From: Methanohalophilus mahii DSM 5219
GTDB taxonomy: Archaea > Halobacteriota > Methanosarcinia > Methanosarcinales > Methanosarcinaceae
DNA length: 64,000 bases
Direction: 5' to 3'
NCBI RefSeq assembly: GCF_000025865.1
Contig: NC_014002.1
Coordinates: forward strand, 868,001-932,000
Shown: positions 56,413 to 64,000 of the stretch, piece after piece
Layout: every line of letters starts with the position of its first letter
How positions within the stretch are numbered: the first letter of the stretch is position 1
The notes under the pieces: generated by a model
What the model was told of the DNA's origin: nothing
What the model saw: the letters and a program-made list of their open reading frames with translations, nothing else
The model's database searches: none
Translations under genes and position numbers: made by a program

Positions 56413-57198
56413 TCAACGGTAATTTCCCTCACCAGTAACGATTTCTCCTTCTATTGGGGTCCACCCATCCTGATCTCCTTTCAGGGTTATGTGAAGATGT
56501 TCATGATACTGGTTGCCGTTCCAGCCGTAGACCCACCAATTGTTCATTCCTATAAAACTCATGGAAATATCTACCGTGTTTTCTGCAGTTGTATTGTACT
56601 GTGCATAGATGCGGCTTTCGTATTGGTACGTCTTGGCATTTTCATTTTCATCATTGGGGAATTGGTTTGGAACTTCTTTTATGCTGTATTTTGGTATGAA
56701 AGTAACTTCATTTTCCAGAGGATTTTTTGTGTCCAATTCATGATCACTATTCTGGTAGATGCTGAAACCCTCTGGATAGGGAATAGGCGTATCTTCTGAA
56801 TATTCAGTGGATTCTTTTATTGTACGGTTCAGTCCTTTATCCTGACCTTCTTCTATTGGGACCGGAGTTGAATGGAATTCAGGGTCTATTTTCTGTGCTG
56901 TGATTTGCAACATTTTCCCGTGTTTGGTTTCTGTAATGGTACAGTTCCATCCGGTTGGCTTATTAAGATTATTTTCTGATTTAAGGCCCTCTGAAAAAAA
57001 AGATTCATTACCATCAGAAGGAAGAGGTAAATACAGGGTCACATTGTGGAGGGGTTGCAATGTTTTAATGCTTATATCATACTGATATTCACTCTGGAAA
57101 GTATCTTCGTACATCTGGTTCTGGTGGTTGATCCATAGAACCGAGGCTGCTATAATTAAAATGGTAAATATTAGCAATATTTTAATTAATTTGTTCAT
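56413..57198 (-). CDS. Membrane-anchored exported protein, unknown
   Basis: 261 residues. N-terminal helix IKILLIFTILIIAASVLWI, then a beta-rich outer domain with many Asn, Thr and acidic residues (VTLYLPLPSDGNES, WNCTITETKHGKML, WWVYGWNGNQYHEHLHITL). The ending GDQDGWTPIEGEIVTGEGNYR has a Trp/Gly-rich character. No family recognised. Stands alone between divergent neighbours. Confidence 0.72.
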   Translation of the reverse strand: MNKLIKILLIFTILIIAASVLWINHQNQMYEDTFQSEYQYDISIKTLQPLHNVTLYLPLPSDGNESFFSEGLKSENNLNKPTGWNCTITETKHGKMLQITAQKIDPEFHSTPVPIEEGQDKGLNRTIKESTEYSEDTPIPYPEGFSIYQNSDHELDTKNPLENEVTFIPKYSIKEVPNQFPNDENENAKTYQYESRIYAQYNTTAENTVDISMSFIGMNNWWVYGWNGNQYHEHLHITLKGDQDGWTPIEGEIVTGEGNYR

Positions 57199-57308
57199 AG
57201 ATGCTTTTAGTAGTATAATTATAAGTTTTTATCTCTTGAAATCCTATATAGGAAGAACAAACATATTTGATTGCTTAAGAATATCTGTTATACAGGAGAT
57301 ACCAATTT

Positions 57309-58052
57309 ATGGACATTTCAAAAAGTTATAAAATATTTGGAATAACCCTGGTGGTTGCATCAACCATTCTTTACTTCTTCCATTACCTGATTTTTCACGA
57401 CCCACACCACATATTCATATTCCTTGTGAGTGATATAGCATTTGTTCCAATAGAGGTTTTGCTTGTCACGATGATATTACATAAACTGCTTAGTGATATG
57501 GAGAGAAGTAAGCGGCTTGAAAAATTGAATATGGTCATCGGTGTTTTTTTCAGCGAAGTGGGAACGAAATTGCTCACTTTCTTTTCAGACGCCGATCCAG
57601 GTCTTGAAAATGTTCGAAATCGGCTAATCGTAAGGAAAGACTGGACCGACGAAGATTTTGAGGAAATTACTACATTCCTGCGCAATTATGAATATTCGGT
57701 GAATATAGGCAACGTAGACCTTGTCTACCTGCGTGATTTCCTGCGAAAACACCGCAGTTTCATGGCAGGTTTACTTGAAAATCCTTCACTGCTTGAACAT
57801 GAATCCTTTACGGGTCTATTGCGTGCAGTATTCCACCTGATGGAGGAACTGGTTAATCGTGAGGATTTGCAAAATCTCCCCGAGTCGGATTTCGATCATC
57901 TTGGCCTGGATATAGAAAGGGCTTATAGCAGGCTTGTCATAGAATGGCTGGATTACATGAAGTATTTAAAGGACAACCACCCATATCTCTTCTCCCTGGC
58001 AATGCGAACCAATCCTTTTGACACAAAGAGCTCTGCAGTAGTCCATTCGTGA
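57309..58052 (+). CDS. Conserved membrane protein, unknown
   Basis: 247 residues. Two membrane helices (about 9-28 and 36-60), then a soluble helical domain (SKRLEKLNMVIGVFFSEVG, LRDFLRKHRSFMAGLLENPSLLEHESFTGLL in part, RLVIEWLDYMKYLKDNHPYLFSLAMRTNPF in part). The C-terminal part resembles a family found widely in methanogens and anaerobic bacteria; no function known. Followed 48 bases later by the MFS gene in the same direction. Confidence 0.78.
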   Translation: MDISKSYKIFGITLVVASTILYFFHYLIFHDPHHIFIFLVSDIAFVPIEVLLVTMILHKLLSDMERSKRLEKLNMVIGVFFSEVGTKLLTFFSDADPGLENVRNRLIVRKDWTDEDFEEITTFLRNYEYSVNIGNVDLVYLRDFLRKHRSFMAGLLENPSLLEHESFTGLLRAVFHLMEELVNREDLQNLPESDFDHLGLDIERAYSRLVIEWLDYMKYLKDNHPYLFSLAMRTNPFDTKSSAVVHS

Positions 58053-58100
58053 AGTGACTGTATTTAGTTTCCAGCTGCGGATAAATAACGAGAGAAAAAA

Positions 58101-59288
58101 ATGAAAATTCTATCAGGAAAGCACCCATCCAGACAAATTACCCTGCTATTCCTGGGAACTTTCTGTGTTTTTCTGGCCCTTTTATCTTTTATTCCCCTGC
58201 TGCCACCCATATCTGCAGAACTCAACATTTCCCGCTCAAACCTGGGATGGGTGGCAGGAATTTTCATGATATGTATGGCCTTTTTCCAGATTCCCTTTGG
58301 CATGATGTCAGACAGGTTGGGAAGAAAGCCCATGATAATCGGCGGGATATTCATTTTTTCCAGCGGATTATTTGTGACTTCATTTGCTTATTCCTTTCTA
58401 ACCCTGCTGGGGGCCCGTGCTATTTCAGGAATAGGGGCTGCAATCTTTTTTTCAACCTCATTCACGATGATCGGTGATCTTTATGAATTAAAAGAGAGGG
58501 GAAAAGCCATGGGTGTAATAGCCATTGCTGTGGGGTTGGGTACGATTTCCGGATATATAGCCGGGGGGACGCTAGGAGAAGAATACGGATGGCGACTTGT
58601 CTTCAAGACACTTTCATTGATCGTTTTTCTTGTATGTGCTATCTTTTTCCTGCTGGAAGAGACTGCTCCTGAGTATCGGGAAGGTACCCATTTCCTGAAA
58701 CTTATGACCCTGTCAATCAATCTTTTCAAAACCCGCACCATTTTATTTGTGACCTTTATAGCGATGTTCTGCAACATGGCTTCCATCGGTGCCACCTACG
58801 TGCTGCCCTTTTTTGCCCAGGACCAGGGTATATCTACATCAACTACCGGTTTATTGTTCGTACCCTTTGCAGCGGTCAGTTCAATAAGTGCTTCAGGTTG
58901 CGGCAAATGCTCCGATACAATCGGCCGGAAAAAACCTCTGGTCGCAGTCACGTTCGTGGCAGCGGTAGCTTTACTCCTGTTCTGCAGGATGCCCGTGGAC
59001 CCTCTGGCAATCGCCCTGAATTTCGCCCTGGTGGGTTTGTGTTTCAGCCCGGTTGTAACACTCACCTCAACCATCCTGGTGGATGAGGTGGTACGTACCG
59101 ATGCAAGCATACTGGGCACCACGATGAGTACGTTCAATATGATTCGCTGGCTTGGTGCAGCGCTGGGTCCGGTGATAGCAGGGGTGATGCTGGACCAGTA
59201 CGGTGCACGTGCTTCATTGCTGGTGCTGGCGTTGCTTGTGACGGCGGCGTTTGTGCTGGCGGTGGGGTTGAGGGAGAAGTGGGAGTGA
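58101..59288 (+). CDS. MFS transporter
   Basis: 395 residues, twelve helices. Between helices 2 and 3 lies GMMSDRLGRKPMIIGG, the MFS motif A; the middle loop is short. The second half repeats the pattern (GKCSDTIGRKKPLVAV). Looks like a drug or metabolite exporter of the DHA12 type; substrate unknown. Higher GC and a run of GC-rich codons near 59150-59280. No regulator beside it. Confidence 0.88.
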   Translation: MKILSGKHPSRQITLLFLGTFCVFLALLSFIPLLPPISAELNISRSNLGWVAGIFMICMAFFQIPFGMMSDRLGRKPMIIGGIFIFSSGLFVTSFAYSFLTLLGARAISGIGAAIFFSTSFTMIGDLYELKERGKAMGVIAIAVGLGTISGYIAGGTLGEEYGWRLVFKTLSLIVFLVCAIFFLLEETAPEYREGTHFLKLMTLSINLFKTRTILFVTFIAMFCNMASIGATYVLPFFAQDQGISTSTTGLLFVPFAAVSSISASGCGKCSDTIGRKKPLVAVTFVAAVALLLFCRMPVDPLAIALNFALVGLCFSPVVTLTSTILVDEVVRTDASILGTTMSTFNMIRWLGAALGPVIAGVMLDQYGARASLLVLALLVTAAFVLAVGLREKWE

Positions 59289-59371
59289 AGGCTGGTTATT
59301 TTGCGTGTGGTACAAGAGTGTTGCGTCCTGATTGTAAGCATTTGTTATTTTTTGCTGTGACAGGTGAAATT

Positions 59372-60472
59372 TTAATTTGGGCCTGGGATTTTGATAGTGA
59401 ATATTGTTCCCTTTTCTTTTTCACTTTCTACCCAAATATCTCCACCATATCTTTCGATGACCTTTTTTACTATGTATAGGCCAAGTCCTGTATTTCCGGT
59501 AGTTCCATGAGTGAAATTTTCATCAAAAATTTTATCGATTACATCATTGTCAATACCGTTTCCATAATCTCTTACACTAATTTGACAATGGTCACTTTTA
59601 TCAGTTATGACAAATCTCATTTTTTCAGTATTGCCATGTTTAATTGCATTTCTTATAAGATTGTCAAATATAGAATAAATTGCTTCATCCGCTACAATAT
59701 CTCCATTACCAATGATGTTAAATTCGATCGGATAATTGGAACTTACGTCTTCTATAACTTCACGAACATGGTAAACATCAAGATTTCCACCTTTAGAAAT
59801 CGTATACTCCAGATTTTTCATATCGTTAACTAATTTTATACTTGCTTCAACCGACATCGTTGCTTTATCAAGATAATTAAAATCATTTTTTTCCTTTGAT
59901 AGATATATTGCCATTTGAATGACATTTAGGAAATTCAATACATCATGTCTCAATATCTTGTTAATTACATACAAAAAATCTTTTATTTCTGTTTGGCGCA
60001 GTTCTATCTTTTTTCTCTCATCTATGGAATGGATTATTATTACGTACCCACTAATTTTTTCAGGATCTTCCTTTATTGGAGAAACACTAAGTTCAACAAA
60101 AACCTTGTTGTGATTAGCGGAAATAAACAGCATTTCTTTGTTCTTCAGGGGATATTGAGATCTATGTTCAGAAACCCTGAACGTTTCATTATCAGTGTCC
60201 TGTATTATTTCTTCAAAATACAATACCTCATCTACCGGTCTATCAATCATATCCTTTTCATTTCCGGTAAAAGAAATTGCATTTTGGTTTGTTAACACAA
60301 CATTGAAATTTGCATCTGTTACAATTACGGGATCTGTTATATTTTGTAGTGTAACTCTGAATCTCTCGATTTGGTATTCTAAGTCCCGATTTGTTTTTAC
60401 AAGATCGCGTTGAGTATTTACCAACTCATTATTCAGCTGCGAAATTTGGTTATAGATTTCATTGTCATCCAT
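59372..60472 (-). CDS. PAS-domain sensor histidine kinase
   Basis: 366 residues from ATG 60472 (MDDNEIYNQISQ). N-terminal coiled coil (about 1-40), one PAS domain (about 42-165), then a kinase core: H-box INKILRHDVLNFLNV (phosphoacceptor His), N-box FDNLIRNAIKHG, G1 VRDYGNGID and G2 GTTGNTGLGLYIVKKV. No membrane helix and no receiver. It belongs to the methanogen type with LRHDVLN. Same strand and close to the helical protein (42 bases) and the cobalamin sensor, so these probably form one signalling unit. Confidence 0.9.
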   Translation of the reverse strand: MDDNEIYNQISQLNNELVNTQRDLVKTNRDLEYQIERFRVTLQNITDPVIVTDANFNVVLTNQNAISFTGNEKDMIDRPVDEVLYFEEIIQDTDNETFRVSEHRSQYPLKNKEMLFISANHNKVFVELSVSPIKEDPEKISGYVIIIHSIDERKKIELRQTEIKDFLYVINKILRHDVLNFLNVIQMAIYLSKEKNDFNYLDKATMSVEASIKLVNDMKNLEYTISKGGNLDVYHVREVIEDVSSNYPIEFNIIGNGDIVADEAIYSIFDNLIRNAIKHGNTEKMRFVITDKSDHCQISVRDYGNGIDNDVIDKIFDENFTHGTTGNTGLGLYIVKKVIERYGGDIWVESEKEKGTIFTIKIPGPN

Positions 60473-60513
60473 GATTATCCTAGTACTAAACATATTTCAT
60501 TAATTCGTTTACT

Positions 60514-61011
60514 TTATTGAAATGAATGGCGACTACAAATTGATCTGTAACCACCTATCTTTTCTTCACATATTTCTATATGTTTTTCGTTATCAACCAT
60601 TATTTTATCAAGATTTGAGAAGAATGAATCTATGTCTTTATCGGCAATTACTTCATCTACTGATTTAAAAACTTTTACCATTTTTATCGATAAATACGCT
60701 TTTCGTGCTAGTTTCAGGTACTTTAAAATTTCCTGAAAAATTTCCGGTACATCCAGTCCTTTAAAATCAATATCTTCTTCAGGGAGGCCGGGAGGTTTTT
60801 TATCCGGAAAAGCTTTGCCGATTTCTTCAAACCACTTGGCAAGTAAATTCACGTGTTTTTCTGTAGCAATTGCCATCATTTCTAATTCTTCATCTGAATT
60901 ATCATCGATTTCGATGAGTGCTTCCCATATGCTTAATTGAACCATTTCCGTTTCTATCCAGTAGAATTTTTCAAGCATTGAGATGAGTGCTTTTTCTTCT
61001 CCTATAGTCAT
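60514..61011 (-). CDS. Helical protein between cobalamin sensor and histidine kinase
   Basis: 165 residues from ATG 61011 (MTIGEEKALISML); an ATG at 61047 opens the frame. All-helical; four long helices are likely, with two TEKH/NEKH spots (IATEKHVNLLAKWF and DNEKHIEICEEKI) and Glu in the first helix, which is ferritin-like in layout, but the spacing E-K-H is not the ExxH of di-iron sites. I name no family. The position between sensor and kinase suggests a linked role in that pathway. Confidence 0.65.
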   Translation of the reverse strand: MTIGEEKALISMLEKFYWIETEMVQLSIWEALIEIDDNSDEELEMMAIATEKHVNLLAKWFEEIGKAFPDKKPPGLPEEDIDFKGLDVPEIFQEILKYLKLARKAYLSIKMVKVFKSVDEVIADKDIDSFFSNLDKIMVDNEKHIEICEEKIGGYRSICSRHSFQ

Positions 61012-61077
61012 CAAACCATCCTGCACATTTTGGCATATGAAAACCACTTACATTGACCTAACAAATTGAAGGATATT

Positions 61078-62169
61078 TCATTCAAACAATTCATTTGCTA
61101 CTTCCATGGATTGTTGTGCATCTGGAGCGCTAAGATCTGCACCGACCTTTTCCCATAAATCAGGGTCTATGTTAAAAGGATGCCCTCCTACCATGATTTT
61201 TGTATCATCTAAGTCTTTTGACCGTCTCAGGTCTTCAATCAGGTTCTTTAGCTTATGGACATTGATCGAAAGAGTGGCAGAAATAATAACCAATTGAGCA
61301 TTTGTATCTTTGACCATCTGAATTATGCTTGATGCGGGTGTGTTTGCTCCCAGATAGTAACTATCCCAACCATCCATCTCGAAAAAATCAGCAACCATTC
61401 TGATACCCAACTCATGTAATTCACTACCTATACAGGTAGCTATTACAGTATGTCCATTCTTTTGTTGTGTCATTATTCTGGGATAAAGCTGGGACATTAT
61501 GTTCTGCGTAGAAGCGGTTATATAGTGTTCTTTAGCCACACTGATCTTATTTGTTTGCCATAGTCTGCCCACTTCATACTGCGAAGGTTGAAATATGTTG
61601 AGGTAAATATCTTTTATGGATGCACCTTCCTCCAATATTTCAAATATTAAGTATGATGCTTCCTTTTTTTGCCCTTCAGTCAAAAGGTCAAGATATTGTC
61701 CGGCTAATTCTCCATATTCTGTACTCTTATCAATGTAGGAGGGAGAAAAGGTATCTTCATTTTTGAATGCCATCAGGCCTGCATCCAAATATTCAAAAAC
61801 AACACTTATATCTTCTTTTGTAATCTGGCCCTGTGAAGCACATTCAGATATAACTTCTTTTATAATTTCAATATTTGTAATCAAATATTTTTCATGAATT
61901 CCCAGATTGCTCATCAATACCTTTACCCATTGCATGTAGTCTAAAAAAAGAGTTTTGCTACAAAGGCAAATTGATTCTCCCAGATAAAAAATATGATATT
62001 TGCAATCCTGCAAAGAAAACTTTTTGCCTTTCTCACCATATTTTGAATATAATTCAGACTGTCTGGAATATTGTATTTCTACAGTTTTTTCTGCAAGCAT
62101 GCTGCAATTGTTATAGAGGAATTGACCGATTGCTGTACATTTTAATGGAATGTTATTGTTTTGTGGCAT
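61078..62169 (-). CDS. Cobalamin-binding sensor protein with CarH-like W-x9-EH motif
   Basis: 363 residues. Residues 1-140 are an unknown, Cys-rich, possibly sensory domain. Residues about 150-235 form the four-helix cap (B12-binding-2) with VGRLWQTNKISVAKEHY: Trp204, then nine residues, Glu214-His215, the W-x9-EH motif of CarH/LitR photoreceptors. Residues 240-363 are the Rossmann B12 domain with lower-ligand His252 in GSELHELG, then YLGANTP and ISATLSINV. No MerR DNA-binding part and no methyltransferase partner next to it. A sensor of light or corrinoid signalling to the neighbouring kinase is inferred; a degenerate corrinoid methyl carrier is the alternative. Confidence 0.85.
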   Translation of the reverse strand: MPQNNNIPLKCTAIGQFLYNNCSMLAEKTVEIQYSRQSELYSKYGEKGKKFSLQDCKYHIFYLGESICLCSKTLFLDYMQWVKVLMSNLGIHEKYLITNIEIIKEVISECASQGQITKEDISVVFEYLDAGLMAFKNEDTFSPSYIDKSTEYGELAGQYLDLLTEGQKKEASYLIFEILEEGASIKDIYLNIFQPSQYEVGRLWQTNKISVAKEHYITASTQNIMSQLYPRIMTQQKNGHTVIATCIGSELHELGIRMVADFFEMDGWDSYYLGANTPASSIIQMVKDTNAQLVIISATLSINVHKLKNLIEDLRRSKDLDDTKIMVGGHPFNIDPDLWEKVGADLSAPDAQQSMEVANELFE

Positions 62170-62510
62170 ATTTCTCCATATGAATTAGTCATTCAGGTGT
62201 TTAATTGGAATAACCATTCAATTTAGCATTTTTAGCAAGTATCCCATATAAATATGAACAGCCAAATTATTTTATCTATTTTGTCTTTTATAAGAATTAA
62301 TTCATATATTAGACTTGTGATTAGCAAGATGAACATTTTCCATATCGTATTACTATACAGCAAGTTGCTTTTTGTGAACCTTTCTGACCCTTGTTTATAA
62401 TATAATAATCTCAGTGTTAAATTTATAAATTAGTTAGAAAGGAAAAGTTTAATATAGTTAATCTAATATAATATTTTTAAGTAGTTGATTTTTGTTTTTT
62501 CATAAGATAT
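62170..62510. other. AT-rich intergenic region between divergent sensor genes
   Basis: No gene seen in 341 bases. For the minus-strand cobalamin sensor a TATA-like CATATTTATATGG lies near 62246-62258. For the plus-strand PAS gene AT-rich TATA-like sequence lies near 62450-62480. A 23-codon ATG frame inside has no ribosome site and I discount it. Confidence 0.5.
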
Positions 62511-64000
62511 GTGGAGTGGAAATTGATTTTATTTAAAAAACCTTCGATTGATACTGCATTATTTGATCTGTGGGAAGATAATATTGCAATTATCTCTCCC
62601 GATGGCATAATTATTTACACGAATAAAAGCTGGAAACAGTTTGCTCAAGACAATGGTCTGGATCCATTAGAATGTAGTGAGGGTACCAATTACCTGCAAA
62701 TATGTGATAAAGCAATCGGGGAATTTTCAAGTGAATCATCCATTGCAGGTGAAGGTATAAGGGACATAATATCTGGAAAAAAACATATTTTTAAGCTTGA
62801 GTATCCCTGTCACAGTCCGGATGAAAAACGCTGGTTTTTACTAAAAGTAACCCCACTCTCAAAAACATATCCTACGGATGTTTTTATACAGCATATCGAC
62901 ATCACTGAGAGGAAAGAAGCTGAATTGCTGGCAAAGAAAGAACAAAGGCAGTTAAAAAAGGCACAATCTATCGGGAATATGGGAAGCTGGCAATTTAATC
63001 TCAATACCGGTACTATAACTATTTCAGAAGAAGCTTGCAGAATATATGGACTCGAGATTGGTAAAATTTATACCATCACAGAAGTGCAAAAAATTCCTCT
63101 TCCTGAATACAGACCAATGTTAGATGATGCACTGGAGAAACTTGTTAAAGGGGAACGGGAATACGATGTTGAATTCAAAATAAAAAGGCCCAGTGATGGT
63201 CGTATTGTCGATATACATTCAGTTGCCGAATATGATTCACAAAATAATACTGTTACAGGTATTATTAAGGACATAACAGATAGCAAGAAATCTGAAGCAC
63301 AAATCCTGAAAAATGAACAAGAACTTGATGCGATCTACCAAAACGCTCCCGTTATAATGATGCTGGTGGATAAAGAAAGACGAGTTCGCAAAATAAATGA
63401 TTCGGGAGCTAAGTTTGCAGGCGAATATCCAGATGAACTTATTGGAATGCGAGGTGGTGAAGCTTTAAGGTGTATTCATTATCTTGATGATCCAAAAGGT
63501 TGTGGATTTGGACCTTTCTGTGATGAATGTACTGTTCGAAACACAGTAATGGATACTTTTGCTACGGGTCAATCCCATGAAATGGTAGAAGCTACACTCC
63601 CTTTTTTACTGGATGGTAAAAATAAAGAATTGACATTTCTTCTTTCGACATCCCTCATTCATTTTGAGAAAGAACCGATGGTTCTGGTTAGCATTCTGGA
63701 TATTACTGCACGTAAAGAAAGTGAAGCTAAATTCAAAAGTTACATTAACAACGCTCCGGATGGCATTTTTATAACTGACAAAAATGGTTATTATGTAGAT
63801 GTCAACCCTGCTGCCTGCGAAATTACAGGTTATTCAGAGGATGAATTACTTGGAATGAATCTGCTGGACCTACTGCCTCATGATATCCATGAATATGTAA
63901 TTAATAAGTTTGAAGATGTAAAAAATAAAGGAAAAGCAGACATTGAAATCCCATATTTGACTAAAGAGGGAGACAGAAGGTGATGGAGGGTTACAGCTGC
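62511..64000 (+). pseudogene. Multi-PAS sensor gene with an in-frame TGA, running off the window
   Basis: From GTG 62511 (or TTG 62523, which GGAG precedes better) 490 codons give four PAS modules: about 20-133, 150-260, 270-400 and 405-490. The third holds a Cys cluster, Cys321, Cys331, Cys337 and Cys340 (GCGFGPFCDEC), likely a metal or Fe-S site. The frame meets TGA at 63981-63983 inside the fourth PAS, after KEGDRR; the next codons give WRVTA, the expected continuation of a PAS strand (usually R-W-W-x-V-x-A). So TGA most likely replaces TGG. The gene probably continued past the window to a kinase. Confidence 0.7.

Noticed and set aside
62333-62404. 23-codon ATG frame in the intergenic region
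   Set aside because: Too short, no ribosome site and no neighbour coupling.
63981-63983. TGA as selenocysteine in the PAS sensor
   Set aside because: The position is a Trp in PAS strands, no selenocysteine system is expected in Methanosarcinaceae, and no insertion element is visible.

Overview
The window is chromosomal DNA of a methanogenic archaeon, almost certainly a member of the Methanosarcinaceae. It carries a methylcobamide:CoM methyltransferase of methylotrophic methanogenesis, a protein with the methanogenesis-marker-9 Cys-rich domain, a FilR1-type regulator, archaeal ribosomal proteins (S6e, L24e, S28e, L7Ae), aIF5B, SRP54, and a bacterial-type DNA gyrase of the kind found in Euryarchaeota. 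Base composition and the mix of ATG/GTG/TTG starts with GGAGGTGAT-like ribosome binding sites fit a halophilic or marine genus such as Methanohalophilus, Methanolobus or Methanococcoides. The genus cannot be fixed from the sequence alone. I saw no rRNA, tRNA or CRISPR.

Layout. 1-8.5 kb: end of an EamA transporter, srp54, convergent aspS-rpiA, gyrB-gyrA. 8.5-14 kb: SSS symporter with a 41-residue accessory protein, pdxS-pdxT (PLP synthesis), an FMN-binding protein, a FilR1-like regulator, a DUF4389 protein. 14-17.5 kb: one operon rpl7ae-rps28e-rpl24e-ndk-infB-rps6e. 17.8-19.8 kb: an exported-protein gene cut by a complete IS5-like element with a perfect 8-bp target duplication. 20-28 kb: PAS/GAF sensor without an output domain, hypoxanthine-DNA glycosylase, TPR protein, and an operon marker-9 / CitG-like / DUF447 / deaminase. 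28-33.9 kb: pst phosphate system with two pstS copies, preceded by two coupled small ORFs. 34-41 kb: pyrC, KaiC-like ATPase, membrane proteins, JAMM peptidase, DUF92 protein, several very small proteins. 41-45.5 kb: a 1022-residue exported TPR protein and lysA. 45.6-49.8 kb: frameshifted arsC and an operon tusA-dsrE-iscS-iscU/MIP18-flavoprotein. 49.8-52 kb: COG0523 GTPase and methyltransferase, then a FetB fragment. 52-64 kb: APC permease with Usp domains, coiled-coil and membrane proteins, an MFS transporter, a cobalamin-sensor / helical protein / histidine kinase group, and a PAS sensor with an in-frame stop.

Most notable points. (1) The cysteine desulfurase homologue of the Fe-S operon has Thr where the PLP lysine should be and also lacks the PLP-stacking His, yet keeps its sulfur-carrying Cys. 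It sits with TusA, a DsrE-like protein and an IscU-MIP18 fusion, which suggests a sulfur-relay or scaffold system that does not use PLP chemistry. (2) A cobalamin-binding protein with the W-x9-EH motif of CarH-type photoreceptors is followed by a histidine kinase. (3) The IS insertion is so clean that precise excision restores a 320-residue frame. (4) Five unlisted small genes (39-51 residues), three of them with Cys motifs, occupy apparently empty intergenic DNA.
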